A stretch of DNA of 64,000 bases from Wolfiporia cocos (GCA_029448655.1 JACCLO010000019.1:186001-250000), one strand, 5' to 3'. Positions 34,508 to 46,403 are shown, numbered from the stretch's first letter. Notes: a model not told the origin generated them from the letters alone. Program-made: numbers and translations.

Positions 34508-35816
34508 ATGCTTTCAGGGTCAATTAACCAAGACGGCGCTGCCCTCTATTATGAGGACACCGGCACACCTGGCGGAACGGAGCCATATATCACCATAATC
34601 CTAGTGCATGGAACAATGTTTCACAGTGGTGGGCCTACGTACTCAAGCTTCTAATGTTGAACTGAGCAAATTCGTGGCCTATTAGCCGTATTTCGGCCTA
34701 TGATACCCTATGCCGTGTCTCTCAATCTCCGTCCGGTCATGCTCAACCTCCGCGACTACCATCGTTCTACGCTCTATACGCCTGCCGAACTCCAAGCGCT
34801 CAGCTCGCCGGATCGCGAGAGGCAGGCTGCGGCGATCGCCGCACGCGGGCTCGAGCTCGCAGAATTTTGCCGATGGTTCATCGAGACAGAGCATATCCCG
34901 CCGATCGCGAAGTCCTCAGAGTTTGACGGGCACTGTCCGGCGGGCTCTCAGTGCTCGGGTGGTCGTCGGGCAATTGCCAGACGTTTCCGTAAGTGGCCCA
35001 CGCGGACAAGGTCCCACCAGAGACGAATGCGTTATTGAACACATACCTGCGAAATCTAATTGTATACGGTAAGTGGACTGTGGTGGGTCGTGTTCGATGG
35101 TGCATGAATAAGCTCCGGATCTGATCATTCCCTAGATATGTCCGAAATAGCCTTGGGAATGTCGCCTCCGGATGACCTCGATTGCGGACCGTTCCGCGAC
35201 GACAGTCTATCTCCTGCTGAGAGAGTAGCAGCCTTCCCGGCCTGGGTGTCAGCGTACTTTACACAAGCGATTATCCGCCCTGATGAGGATGCGGATTCAC
35301 CCTGCTTTGCGTCCATGCTGATCCCGCGCGTCGCAATGCACCTGCATGATCCAGACCGGCAATGGGTGCCTACGGTGCTTCGGATGTCGTCTGAGACACT
35401 GGCCCAGATCTCCGACAACGACGTCATGGAGCGCTCGCAGATGTTCATTCAGCATGCCGACCCATCGGTATATACGGAGAATGTTCATCGTGTGTTGTTC
35501 GGCATCTCAGATAGCAATGGGGAGACAACTTTCCCGTTGTCTGGGGTAAAGATACAAGTTCTGTGGTGCGACATGTCCTTGGAACACTGCATATTTGCAG
35601 CGTTCAAGATGAAGCACCTGCTGTCAGAACATCACAAAACTGGCCAACCTGTGCGGGATGTCCAGTTCTACAGGGTTGAAAAGGTCAATCATTTTGTGAG
35701 TAGTTCGATATGAATATTTTGATAAACTGTGGATGATTTACGGTTACCCAATCCGCCGCCAGGCACATTGGGATGACCCCGAGCAATTTACTCGCTTGCT
35801 CGCGGAAGTTGCATGA
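34508..35816 (+). pseudogene. alpha/beta hydrolase copy 1, frameshifted and with a premature stop
   Basis: This is a tandem duplicate of the intact gene at 36486-37766, with the same exon plan and closely similar protein (SLNLRPVMLNLRDYHRSTLY; NDVMERSQMFIQHADPSVYTENV). Two lesions are visible in exon 2. Around 34914-34935 the copy has two more bases than its twin between the shared AAGTCC and the GGGCTCTCAG, which shifts the frame. Further on, a TAA at 34990-34992 stands where the twin has TTG. The DNA for the nucleophile elbow GWSSGN is still present, but in the frame after the shift. No intron of normal size removes either lesion. The 3' exons remain intact, ending NHFAHWDDPEQF. Sequencing error could explain one lesion but hardly both. 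A truncated product of about 150 residues would lack the catalytic serine. Confidence 0.75.
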
Positions 35817-36485
35817 CTGGGTTCCTAGCGTCGCAGGCAAACGGAAAATGGTAGGCTGCACGAGATGAGATTGATGCTGATGATCGATTTACTACTCGCG
35901 CGATTGTGAGAACGGATGGTTGGAGGAATCTGGATTTTGCAGCCTCCTTTGCAGGAGACTAAATGGTACGTAGATCCGCATGTCCTTCCTTTTCGGGAGG
36001 TTTCATACTGTATGTCTGGTCCGAGAGAGCTTGTTATGTACTCAGTTGCGAATATGCTGCTCTGAAGATTTGCGTGCACCAAGTGATCGACCATTATGCT
36101 GACAGGGACTATCATTATTCAACGATCTGTGGATGCTCAAACAACCTAATCAGCTTGAACCAGTGGTGGCACATGGATTTGTTCAAGTTGGTGAATGACA
36201 TGTCATTGCAAGATATCTCCCGGCAAGTGGCTCTGCCTGGCATATTGACAAATTTAAATGCAATGAACGGATATATTATGGCAGACCCCTGAGCACTGTG
36301 TTTCTTTGAGCTCAACGCACTTTGGGCTCACGGGCTGAGTCCAATGCTAACAAGCCGGCGGCACTGCATCTGCTTCATGTTTATCCGGTTCCCACTTAGT
36401 TAGCCACAGCATGCATCGGGCCTCCGTGCTTACTTACCCTCAGATTTTTTAGGTCTAAGCATCGAAAAAACTTGTCAGACTCGAG
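35817..36485. other. spacer between the tandem hydrolases
   Basis: About 670 bp. Short open frames only. It must hold the promoter of the intact copy. The sequence GACGGCGCTGCCCTCTATTA recurs at both gene starts because exon 1 is duplicated. Confidence 0.45.
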
Positions 36486-37766
36486 ATGGCTTTCGGTCCT
36501 GTTAACCAAGACGGCGCTGCCCTCTATTACGAGGACACCGGTGTACCTAGCGGAAACGAGCTGTATACCACCATAATTCTGGCACATGGAACAATGTTTC
36601 ACAGCGGTACGCATATATGGTGAAATTCAAGCCTCTAACATTGTGCTGAATGAAATCGCTGCCCTTAGCTGTCTTCCGGCCAATGATACCCTACGCCGCG
36701 TCTCTCAACCTCCGTCTGGTCATGCTCAACCTCCGCGACTACCATCGTTCTACGCTCTATACGCTTACCGAACTCCAAGCGCTCAGCTCGCCGGATCGTG
36801 AAACGCAAGTTACAGCGATAGCTACGCGCGGGATCGAGCTCGCAGAATTTTGCCGATGGTTCATCGAGACAGAGCACATCCCGCCAATCACGAAGTCCGA
36901 GCCGGGAAGTGCACTATCTGGCGGGCTCTCAGTGCTCGGATGGTCGTCGGGCAATTGCCAGACGTATCCGTTGGTGGCCCACGCGGATAAGCTCTCTCTA
37001 GAGACCAGCGCACTCTTGAACGCGTACCTGCGCAGTTACATTGTGTACGGTGCGTAACATTTGACGAGGTGTGTGCAACTAGTGATACCATCTATTTCTC
37101 CCAGATATGTCTCAGACAGCCTTGGGCGCACCGCCTCCCCAGGGCCTTGGTGGCCCGTTTCGTGACGCTAGTCTGACCTATGCTCAAAGGGCAGCAGCCT
37201 TCCCGGCCTGGGTATCATCATACTTCACTCAGGCGGTTGTCGGCGAGGACGAGGACGCGGAGTCCCTCGGCTTTGCGCCCACGCTGATCTCGCGTACCCC
37301 GACGCATCTGCAAGATTCCGACCCACAATGGACACCGACGGTGCTCCGCATGTCGTCTGAGACGCTGGCGTCGGTCTGCGACTACGACGTCATGGAACGC
37401 TCGCAAGTGCTCATTCAGCGTGTCGATCCCACAATATATACGGAGAATGTCCGTCGTGCATTATTCGGCGTCTCAAATAGCGATGGGGAGACTACGTTCC
37501 CATTGCCTGAGGTGAAGATACAAATTGTGTGGTGCGACATGTCCGGTGGAGACTGCGTCTTTGCAGCGAACAAGGTCAAGCATATGGTGTCGGAACATCG
37601 CAAGACGGGTAAACCTATGCGAAATGTCCAGTTCCACAGGCTCGACAAGGCCAACCACTTTGTGAGTGAATAAATCGATGCGTGACCTGCCATTGTCCAA
37701 CGTACTCGTCAGGTTCATTGGGACGACCCCGAGCGATTCACTAAATTGCTCGCAGAGATTGCATGA
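36486..37766 (+). CDS. alpha/beta hydrolase copy 2 (intact)
   Basis: Four exons (36486-36606, 36669-37049, 37105-37661, 37713-37766) give 370 residues. The N-terminal strand is TTIILAHGTMFHSAVFRPM, with HGT in the oxyanion-hole position. The nucleophile elbow GLSVLGWSSGN has its serine near residue 131. The C-terminal segment EVKIQIVWCDMSGGDC is the strand that normally carries the acid. ANHFVHWDDPERFTKLLAEIA holds the catalytic histidine. The fold is clear, the substrate is not; related fungal proteins are annotated only as alpha/beta hydrolases. No signal peptide is seen, so it is probably cytosolic. The duplicate upstream is broken, so this copy may be the only functional one. Its end is 118 bp from the convergent FOL3 stop. 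Confidence 0.86.
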
Positions 37767-37884
37767 AGTAACACGAGTGCATCACTCACGAGAGCGTTCG
37801 CAGACAAGGGGAGATCGGCAGGTTATACGCAATCTATGCTTGTTATCTGGTTGATTGTCCACTTTGTGGATGTGACACACAATG

Positions 37885-39396
37885 TCAGCTTTCCTCCAAC
37901 ATCTCTCCCTCCTTGAGCAGCCGATAGAAATCCGCGACCAGGTATAAACTCCCAGCAACAATCACCAGCCCATCTTCGCGCTCGTGTCGCTTCGCCGCCC
38001 ATTTGAACGCAGATTGCAGTTCTCCCGAAACCGTCCGTTCATCATTGAGACTCCACACCTCTGCATCCGGCGCGAGCTTTGCTACAACAGCGCGCAATGT
38101 TGGTAGTGAAACCGGCTGCACCCAAGGCATTCCCTCTGGAGGCGAAAACCGCAAAAGTGCAACTCCTAAATCTACTTGATGCGATTTGCATACAGACAAT
38201 AATGGGTCGAGGGTTTCTATAGGTGATTTGGGCGGTGAGTGTGAGAGCGCCAACAGAAATGTAATCGCGTTGCGGAGACCAGTGTCCGTACGAATAGATA
38301 GCCAGGAAGAAATATACGCGGCAAGTGTACGTGCAGAGGCTGGGTTATGCGCACCATCAGCCAGTACGAGGAGCTGTCCAGAATTGTTGACAGCCAACTC
38401 ATGGAAGGAGAGACGGCCAGGCCATTCAGTAGATTGTATTCCGCGGACGACCGCTTCGGTTGTGAGGTGCTCGAACAGTGGTAGATGGGCGCAAGATGAA
38501 TGCATACGCAGGGCGGAAATGACACCGAGTGCTGTACCGAGATTGGCCAACTGATGCTCACCGTGCAAGGGCAGTAACGCGCGGAGTGCATCTGAAAAGC
38601 AGGGTAGATGGGCTTCAATGGGCTGTGGAAGAGGGACGGCCGATGTAGTGGGTTGGGGACCATCGATCGCAGCATCCCATGCACGCCGAGCCACGACGGG
38701 CGCAAGGTGAACATCGCCGCCGGCACGACCCACAGTTTCACGCACAACTCCCTCTACCTCCGCGTGCGTCTGCTGTCCAAGTACAAACGGCTTCCCAGGC
38801 CTCGCGATGCCCGCCTTCTCACGCGCAATGGCTGCGACGGTGTTGCCAAGGAACGCTTGATGGTCCAAATCCACGGCAGTTAGGGCAGAAACGAGGACGG
38901 CCTCGTCTGGGATGATGTTCGTCGCGTCGAGCCGCCCACCCATGCCTACCTCGAGAATGACAATGTCCGCCCGCGCGCCTTCGAAGATCTGTAGGGCGGT
39001 GCATGTGAGCAGTTCAAAGTTACTTGCGCCGATCTGATGCGCAGCATTTGCCTGCTCGACACGAGAGCGCGTGACAGCGTATTCCTTGGCAGGAACTTCC
39101 TTGTTATTGAGCGTGATGCAGTCTTGGACGGACACGAGATGCGGGCTGTTGAAGCGACCCACGATGGCCGGCGCGGGAGTAGCCGCCTGGAAGATGGAGG
39201 AGAGCAGTGCCGCCACGCTACCTTTCCCGTTGGTCCCCGTGATATGACATGTTGGGCGCGTGTAAGGCGGCAGCAAGGCCTGCAGCCTGCGGATGCGGTC
39301 GAGCGAGAGGTCGATGGACATGTTGCGGGAGGACTGCCGCACTCGGGGAAGTATCAGAGTCAACCTTCTAGCGCGATAGCACCGAGATAGCACCAT
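37885..39396 (-). CDS. fol3: dihydrofolate synthase / folylpolyglutamate synthase family
   Basis: Intronless frame of 503 residues. CHITGTNGKGSVAALLSSI is the ATP-binding P-loop of the Mur-ligase-like FPGS family. GRFNSPHLVSVQDCITLN follows, then VILEVGMGGRLDATN, the second signature, and HGEHQLANLGTAL. The C-terminal domain contains LLVLADGAHNPASARTLAAY, and the tail GLVIVAGSLYLVADFYRLL is typical. The length and the short linker fit FOL3-type dihydrofolate synthase, which joins dihydropteroate to glutamate, rather than mitochondrial folylpolyglutamate synthase. That choice is inference. The first 25 residues are Arg-rich and could target mitochondria, or translation may begin at the internal MSIDLSLDRI. 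It is head to head with the KRE6-like gene at 303 bp. Confidence 0.88.
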   Translation of the reverse strand: MVLSRCYRARRLTLILPRVRQSSRNMSIDLSLDRIRRLQALLPPYTRPTCHITGTNGKGSVAALLSSIFQAATPAPAIVGRFNSPHLVSVQDCITLNNKEVPAKEYAVTRSRVEQANAAHQIGASNFELLTCTALQIFEGARADIVILEVGMGGRLDATNIIPDEAVLVSALTAVDLDHQAFLGNTVAAIAREKAGIARPGKPFVLGQQTHAEVEGVVRETVGRAGGDVHLAPVVARRAWDAAIDGPQPTTSAVPLPQPIEAHLPCFSDALRALLPLHGEHQLANLGTALGVISALRMHSSCAHLPLFEHLTTEAVVRGIQSTEWPGRLSFHELAVNNSGQLLVLADGAHNPASARTLAAYISSWLSIRTDTGLRNAITFLLALSHSPPKSPIETLDPLLSVCKSHQVDLGVALLRFSPPEGMPWVQPVSLPTLRAVVAKLAPDAEVWSLNDERTVSGELQSAFKWAAKRHEREDGLVIVAGSLYLVADFYRLLKEGEMLEES

Positions 39397-39699
39397 GTGC
39401 CGTGTATCCTGGGAAGCTACAGCAGCTACTCAAGGAAATTTTGTGTGAAGGGGTAATCAGCAGTGTGCGCGCGCTGGCATGGCTGCACGTCGGATGGACC
39501 GGTGAGCTCGCCCGCCGGTGGACAGGAGCAACGTTCGCGACTGTGGCTGCGTGGCGGCCACCCACGCTAGTTTCGTCGGAGCTCGAAAGGCTGAGGCTGG
39601 TTAGCACGTGGAGACTGGAGGCGCGCGTGAGAGCGCCGGGTCGGAGTCTAAAGACGCGGCACGGAGTGGTGCCCGTGCGTAGCTCTCTCCACCATCACA
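39397..39699. promoter_or_regulatory. divergent promoter, fol3 / KRE6-like
   Basis: 303 bp between the two start codons. No clear TATA box. The short interval implies shared regulatory sequence for folate synthesis and cell-wall glucan genes, without evidence of co-regulation. Confidence 0.45.
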
Positions 39700-41922
39700 A
39701 TGGCCGCTCCCCGCAGGCAGCCGCCAAACCCACAGTATTACGCCGTCCCTCAAAGCCCTCAAGGCACTAGTCGATACCAACCCCCACCGCAATCGCAGGT
39801 GACGCAGGCGATGCCGCAGCCGCAGCCTTCTACGAGCCAAGTTGGGAGGAGTGACACTGCCTACGGAGTTGCTACCGGTGCAATCGGTGGGGGATATGGC
39901 CCATACTCCGTGCGCATCATCCCTTCTCGTCTTCTCTAGACTCTTGGCTGACCCTCCGCAGTACAATCCGACCGTGACCAATGGGCGCTACAACTCTTCG
40001 CGGTTCAGCGCCGCGATCTCAGAGACGTCGGTGGGCACGGCCGGCGAAAAGACAGTCAATACAACGACTCAGATGATCGGCACTGCGTCCGTGCCAGCCT
40101 ATCCATACCTCTGGGACACAAAGGACCCGGAACTGGATGACGCGCTGCACAACCCGGATCCGGTTCGCGATGCGGCGATGGAGCGCAGTTGTACGCCCTT
40201 CTCAGCCCGTGGATGGCTGAATGTCTCGGCGCTGCTTATCCTCGTCTGCGCGTTGCTCACACTTTTCGCGGGCTATCCGATCATTGCCTACTATGCCTAC
40301 CCTACCCCCAAGTCTGTGGGATACAATTTGGGTGGAATCAACCAATCAGGGCAAATTCCTGATCTACCGCACATGGCGACGCTCGTCGACAAGGACACAC
40401 CTGCCTCAGCAATGTCTCGCAAGGGCAACGACGGCCAATCGTATACCTTGGTCTTCAGCGACGAATTCGAGCAGGATGGGCGGACTTTCTGGCCTGGTGA
40501 CGATCCGTTCTGGGAAGCGGTGAACCTGAATTACTGGCCGACAGGTGATTTGGAATGGTACACGCCCACGGTCCGTGATATTATTATCGCACTTCACAAT
40601 CGCTCATGCGGTTATTTTTGCAGCAAGCGACCACGGAGAACGGCAAGCTGGTTCTCACGATGGAGGAAGTAGAAAACCACAATCTGAACTTCCGAAGTGC
40701 GATGCTTCAAACCTGGAACAAGTTCTGCTTTACGACTGGCTACATCGAAATAAGCCTCAGTCTTCCGGGATCGGTCGAAGCTCCCGGCTTCTGGCCTGCT
40801 GCGTGGACGATGGGCAACCTGGTAAGTGGAGCCATATTAATTATCTCGATCAGACTCTTAATCTGCGGCGCAGGGTCGCGCTGGTTACGGTGCGACGACC
40901 CAGGGCACGTGGCCATATTCGTACGACAGCTGTGACGTTGGAACGTTCCCTAATCAAACAACATCGGGAGGCGAACCCGCTGCCGCTGTAGGGCTCAGCT
41001 ACCAGCCCGGACAGAAGCTTTCGGCGTGCACCTGCCCTGGTGGCGATCATCCCGGTCCTTCAGTCAGCGTGGGCCGCGGAGTGCCCGAGATCGATGTACT
41101 CGAAGCGCAGGTGGCGGGCGGTAACAGGGGTCAGGTCTCCCAAAGTATGCAGCTGGCACCATTCGACTATGGCTACTTTTTCGACAACTCAAGCACTGTC
41201 ACGACCATTTACGACGACACATCTTACATCAACACGTACCATGGAGGCCAGTATCAAGAAGCCGTCTCTGGGCTCACGTACATCAATAGCTCCGTCTACA
41301 ACAACAACGAATACAACACGTACGGATTCGAGTGGTATTCGGACCCAAACGATCGCTCGGCGGGTGTCATTACCTGGTACAGCAGCGGGACGCCTGCGTG
41401 GCAGATCACTTCGGGATCCATCGGTGCTGATTCAACCGTGGAGATCAGCGACAGGTTGATCCCTGAGGAGCCTATGGTGCGTTATCTCTGCAGAAGACGT
41501 AGTGAGCTATGTTGACAACGCTTATAATATTCATCAGTACATCATTCTGAACTTCGGCATGTCTCGTGAGTATTAAGCTTCTGAATCATGACTTCCGCCC
41601 GCCTAATCTTCTATCGTTAGCCTCATTTCAGGAGCAAGACTGGGGAGCTCTCAAGTTCCCGGCCAAGATGTATATCGACTACGTACGGGTGTACCAACGT
41701 GACGATGTGGCGTCAAACTCAGACAGCATTTCGTGCGACCCATCGAACTATCCAACAGCAGATTACATCAACTCGTGAGTTCGCACACCCGCTGCTATCG
41801 ATAAAGTAGCTAATCAGGCATTACGCAGACATCTGAACGCATACTCGAATCCAAACCTCACAACGTGGGAGCAGGCAGGTTACACCTTCCCGCGCAACTC
41901 GAAATACGACGGGTGTAGCTGA
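39700..41922 (+). CDS. kre6: KRE6/SKN1-type beta-1,6-glucan synthesis protein (GH16)
   Basis: Multi-exon gene, about 600 residues, with six introns. The cytosolic N-terminus is Pro/Gln-rich (MAAPRRQPPNPQYYAV). One membrane segment, WLNVSALLILVCALLTLFAG, gives type II topology. The lumenal part begins YTLVFSDEFEQDGRTFWPGDDPFWEAVNL, the KRE6/SKN1 signature. It continues with GKLVLTMEE, GYIEISLSLPG, GFWPAAWTMGNLGRAGYGA, TQGTWPYSYDSCDVGTFPNQ and LSYQPGQKLSACTCPG. The GH16 catalytic EIDVLEAQ (ExDxxE) is in VPEIDVLEAQV near 41.09 kb. The C-terminus has FPAKMYIDYVRVYQ and ends SKYDGCS. Family members sit in ER/Golgi or plasma membrane and are needed for beta-1,6-glucan assembly. An in-frame acceptor choice at about 41620 restores the join after LNFGMS. 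N-glycosylation sites (NSS, NTT) are frequent. Confidence 0.9.
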
Positions 41923-43018
41923 GCGACGGCGGGCCTGCCTCCTTCTATCACTCGTTTTCCGGACTGTTCTTGCGCCTCCCGCGCAGCTTCATATGTGACG
42001 ATCCCCGCATCTATACCGACGGACATTTACATTATCTCCTTACAACCCTCTAGTGCCTGCCATGTCCTTCCGCGCTTTCTCTCCACGGACTGACTGGTTC
42101 TGACATCTCCTGGCGGACAATCGCTTATCATATCCGGCGATCCCTTTGCACGTATTTTGCTAGCGGCGGGAGCTGTGTGGTAGTGCTATGTACATGATGT
42201 GTATGCTTAGTTGACCCGTTGTTTAGACGTTGTTCTTTCTGATGTTGTTGCTGCTTGACATCCGGGTTCTAGCATTATACTACGTATTGAGGCGGATTAC
42301 GAATACTACTGTTGATTGGACTTCTTACCAAGATCTGCCTACGATCTTGTGTAGCGCCTGATCTGGGGATGTTACACAGGAATGTGTTACATGGCAGGTA
42401 AGCATAGCTTCACTTACTCGTTCGACACTCACGCCGCAGTCACCTAGGATTATGCCTACTCGTCAGGCCATGCTGCTTCCAGAAACCCCTGCGGACGTCA
42501 TTGTGCATTTGTAAGGAAGAGGAAGATCAACGGTGCAAGATCGTATGCCAGATCGTACTAGGTATTCTGCAGCAAATTCAAATGTGACAACATCACGACA
42601 TAGACAATGTCCATTGTTGCTCCGTGTATATCATTCTTCCGACATGGCCGTACGATATCTCGATTGTGGACCGCAGCGCTTAGGTATGCTCCACATCCTC
42701 TCAATCCGGACGTTCCGGCGATCGCGCCACACTGCCTTGTGCAGTCCTGAGCTCAAGCGGTGTGTTGCATCCGCTTTCCGCGGAAACTCTTGCACAGCCA
42801 ATTTTCTTTTCTGGCTTTGCGCTGTTGTCGCACTCCTCGGATGCAAGCCCAGCTAACTCTCGTTATGTCATCGATCGCTCGATAGACGTACGTCAGCCGC
42901 CATTTGCGGGTGGTATATATACCCCGCATGGATGCCGCGGTTCATTCCACACATTCTTCTCATTCCACACATTCTTCCGTCCATTCAGTCATCTTATTCC
43001 TCCTAAGTTTATATCGCC
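41923..43018. other. intergenic region with promoter of the GH16 glucanase
   Basis: About 1.1 kb. No open frame of interest. The right end holds a TATA element and a duplicated CATTCCACACATTCTTC (about 42940-42980) in the presumed 5' untranslated region of the next gene. Confidence 0.5.
42914..42921 (+). promoter_or_regulatory. TATA box of the GH16 glucanase gene
   Basis: TATATATA lies about 105 bp upstream of the ATG at 43019, a fitting distance for a strongly transcribed fungal gene with a short leader. Confidence 0.55.
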
Positions 43019-44437
43019 ATGTCGACATCAGCTAGCACAGTGAGCCGCAAGCGACTCTTCTTCAGTGTTCTTCTTGCTATGCTAGTGCGGTCCGCGACTG
43101 CCGGCCCTTACACACTTCAACAAAACAACGTAGGTTCCAGCTTTTTGTCCAACTTCGCATGGCAAAATATCACCGACCCAACGAACGGTCGAGTGTAAGT
43201 GGCGCGGATAACCCACCACGAGCGGTACTCATTCATGATACAGAGAATACGTCGACAAGGCGACGGCTCTGCAGGAGAATCTCACGTATGCCTCCGATGA
43301 CACATTCATCATGCGAGCAGATTATACGACCACGTTATCTGCGGATGGCCCTGGACGCAAGAGCAACCGGATCATGTCCACTGCTCGCTATAATACGCAT
43401 GTCGCAGTGTACGTAGACTATTATTCCTCATCTTTGCTTTCTAATCTAGCTTGCATATAGTTTCGACATCCGCCACATGCCTCAGGGTTGTGCTACCTGG
43501 CCCGCGATATGGGAGACGAACCCGGACGAGGGCACGTCAGGAGGCGAGGTGGACATCCTCGAGGGCGTGAACGATGTTGAGCCAGACAGTGTCACGCTCC
43601 ACACTATGGGAACCTGCACGATGCCCTCGTCGAGGAACCAGCTTGGGTATGTATTACTTGTTGGCAAGCCGCTTCACTTATTGACGTACGCTACCTCAGC
43701 ACGTCGCTTTCCGACAACTGCAGCTCATCGGACACCATCGAGGACGGCAATAACGGTTGTGCGGTCGATGCCCCGTACACATCTTCGTACGGGCGGACGT
43801 TCAATAATTACGGTGGTGGCTATTACGCGCTGGAACGCACAGCAGAGTACATTCGCGTCTGGTTCTGGTCGCGCAATGATACGGGCGTACCGTCCGAAGT
43901 TTCTTCGGGGTCGAGCGATATCAATACTAGCGAGTGGGTCCGTAAACCCCCTTGTTCTTGTTGATTGGAAAGTTACCTGATATTTATGTTGCATCAGGGC
44001 ACGCCGATTGCGTTCTTCCCGGATACAGACTGCGACTTCTCGAAGGAATTCACGAGCCACAATATCATCATAGACCTTACGTTCTGTGGCAATTGGGCGG
44101 GCGCAGCGTTCAGCTCCGCTGGCTGTTCCGGGAACTGCACAGGTGTGTGCCGCAGTGCACTCGATCCAGAATCGACACATATTCTTTCATAGACTACGTG
44201 AATAACAACCCCTCGGCCTTCGAGAATGCTTACTGGGATTTCGCTGCGGCACGCATCTACTTGCCCTCGTCCAACACTTCATCAAACACCAACTCGAAAA
44301 CGAGTGACGCTGTCGCGAAACTGTCGGTGTCCTCGTCGGCATTGAGCCCGCTTCTTGATCATGGTTTCCTGGAGCAGGCGGCAATGCTCATTGCGGGGGG
44401 CCTGCTTGTGTTGGCCGGAGGATTTATGCCTTTTTGA
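43019..44437 (+). CDS. secreted GH16 endo-beta-glucanase (laminarinase-like), probably GPI-anchored
   Basis: Six exons give about 390 residues. The N-terminus has a signal peptide (basic SRKR, then LFFSVLLAMLVRSATAG). GPYTLQQNNVGSSFL opens the mature protein. GSNRIMSTARYNTH is replaced here by GRKSNRIMSTARY, the first conserved GH16 strand. FDIRHMPQGCATWPAIWE leads into GGEVDILEGVND, whose ExDxxE supplies nucleophile and acid/base. HTMGTCTM, the cysteine-rich NCSSSDTIEDGNNGCAV and YVNNNPSAFENAYWDFAAARIY are family features of fungal endo-1,3(4)-beta-glucanases. The C-terminus is Ser-rich and ends in a hydrophobic stretch (AAMLIAGGLLVLAGGFMPF), consistent with a GPI-anchor signal. It probably remodels wall glucan. 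Despite the shared GH16 fold it is not a duplicate of the neighbouring KRE6-like protein. Confidence 0.9.
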
Positions 44438-44956
44438 ACATTCGTTATGTGCAAGGAGTATTTGACGTTATAATAGCACACTAGGATTTATGCTTCTCAA
44501 TCTGTATCTACATCACTACATCATTGCAAAACATCATCAATGTGGACAGATACTGATTCGCTTTATCGCTGATTTCGTTCGTCATAACAACCATATGTGT
44601 TGGATGAAAACACGGACGATAACCAACTGCACGGTTGTCGCACAATCGTTTCTGGAACCTGTGATCATAGAGGCGCGCCTTCAGTCAAATCAAAATATGA
44701 AAGCATCAGATATACGCGCAGCGCAGGGTCCGCACATTAACGCACTACGCCAAGTGTACAGGAATATCTAAATGTCAAATATACAACTAATCACAACACA
44801 ACTCCAGTCACAATAACAATCTGTTCAATCAGCAAGTAGTCCATCAGATAAACTTAGCTCTAAACAGGTGTATGACGTCTAATTTACTATTCTTGCCCGT
44901 TTTCTAAACAGCAGCGCTCTCGATACTGACCGGGACCGCCCCATGAGAATGATGAA
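44438..44956. other. convergent intergenic stretch
   Basis: About 520 bp, AT-richer than its surroundings, between the glucanase stop and the zinc-finger stop. No gene recognised. Confidence 0.45.
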
Positions 44957-45412
44957 TCACGTCCGGTTCCGCATGGGGCAGTAATCCCGACGATGTCGTG
45001 CGAGAGCATCGCTTCGAGAAAATCTAGATCCGCACTCCGGACATTGTCTGATGGTGCTCTGGAGGTGGACAGTGGCAATGTGCTTTCCGAAATTTGCGTA
45101 AAGCAACTCTTGCCCACAGGAGAAGTGACCAAGTGACCAGCGACACGGCCCGCGAGATTCGCGCCATGCGGTCGTATCGTCGAAATGATTTTGCTTGAGG
45201 TGGCGCGCGATACCGGCGGCAGTGAGGTCGGTGAGAAGCTGTCCGCACGGAACCCCCCACCGACACTCGGCGCTGCGGCGGGTATTTTCTATGAAAGACG
45301 CGCCGAGATTTAAGCCGTCTGAGAGATAGGAACCTGCGGACGACAAGGCGGTGCTTTCGAAGGGCTGAGGCATATAGCTGTAACCAGATGCGTTCAACCA
45401 AGGGTCATTCAT
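44957..45412 (-). CDS. small C2H2-type zinc-finger protein
   Basis: Frame of 151 residues from ATG 45412 (MNDPWLNASGYSYM). The frame stays open upstream to 45577, but those residues look like leader. Three finger-like units follow one another. CRWGVPC with HLKQNH is the first. CRWSLGHFSC with HIATVH is the second; its C-x-W start recalls GLI/ZIC-type fingers. CPECGSRFSRSDALARHRRDYC is a canonical third finger with cysteine replacing the last histidine. It is probably a nuclear DNA-binding protein. The size is small and there is no activation domain. An upstream exon on the minus strand cannot be excluded. It lies about 1 kb from the left LTR of the retrotransposon. Confidence 0.65.
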   Translation of the reverse strand: MNDPWLNASGYSYMPQPFESTALSSAGSYLSDGLNLGASFIENTRRSAECRWGVPCGQLLTDLTAAGIARHLKQNHFDDTTAWRESRGPCRWSLGHFSCGQELLYANFGKHIATVHLQSTIRQCPECGSRFSRSDALARHRRDYCPMRNRT

Positions 45413-46398
45413 ATTGATTTGTCCCCAGTGTGAGACGGAGAAGAAGGGGTTCCTGTTATCGATAAACGCCACATCAGTAATGAGCGACTTGTTGACGAAC
45501 TCGTAATTTGGCTTACGTAGAATCAGAAAGAATAACGTTCGCCACAGTATGTGGCATGAACAAATGACCCTGGGCACCTGTCAGGGCGGCTGGCTCCCCG
45601 GGGAAAGGAACGCTATGGTTTGGAGATACGTCAGGCGGGGCCAGTGCAGACGTAGGACCCGGTCACTCACCTTCCAGAGCTGCCCGGAAGTGTTGCAATT
45701 TGCAGCAGATGTGTCTGCTGCGCCTGTATCGTACGGGGCATATTGTCCTCTGACCATGGTTCTAAGAGGAACGCGTTGGGCATCGAAATAGCATAGTATG
45801 GAACAGGCCTCGCATCCGAGGCATGAGACATGACCTCGGTTTCGACTCAAGGTAAAACCTAAAGTCTTGAGAGCGAAGGTTTCTGAGGGGGGGTTTATAT
45901 GAGTCGGTTTGTAGGCACGGTCGCCTCGCAGATTGAGATGCGAGCCGCATACATCAAACCTCCCCTTCCGGGGAGGCTGAGGCCAGATCCACCAGAGGCG
46001 AAATATCGCCCACACCGCGGAAGACACGTTGTATGCGGAGGAGAGCTCACATTGAGGCTGCTCCGCAGGTCTAGTACGCCGGTGAACGTATCCGACAAGA
46101 CGGCGCCAAATGATCCATATTTGACGCATGCGCCATGCCTAGGCAGGAGGGGTAGCATTGCTTCACGTTCCGAACGAGACATACCGCGTCTCTCAGGCCA
46201 CCAGCCCATTCACCAGTCCTTGCAGGCAACACGTTTCCAGCGAGCGGAAGATGACATCGGCTACGGCTGGACACAATCTCAAAGTGGTGAACAATAGCCC
46301 CGGGTATTCTCGCCGTTCAAAGCAGGCTCCTAGAACCAGCCGCTCTATGCGTTCCACATCAGCAAAACACGAGGCAACTTACCAGTGTTGGAGGTAAT
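45413..46398. other. intergenic region left of the retrotransposon
   Basis: About 1 kb. Open frames on both strands here overlap one another and show no domain. The right end is the insertion site of the Ty3/Gypsy element. Confidence 0.4.
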
Positions 46399-46403
46399 TT
46401 AAC
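46399..46403. repeat. target-site duplication TTAAC, left copy
   Basis: TTAAC directly precedes the TG of the left LTR. The same five bases follow the CA of the right LTR at 54572-54576, which marks a single integration event and fixes the element's ends. Confidence 0.9.

Noticed and set aside
45413..45577. N-terminal extension of the zinc-finger protein to 45577
   Set aside because: The extra residues are hydrophobic, unlike the rest, and begin in a region that looks like 5' leader; kept only as an alternative.
45581..46129. 182-codon minus-strand frame left of the retrotransposon
   Set aside because: No domain, odd composition rich in Cys, Trp and Arg, and overlapping frames on both strands.
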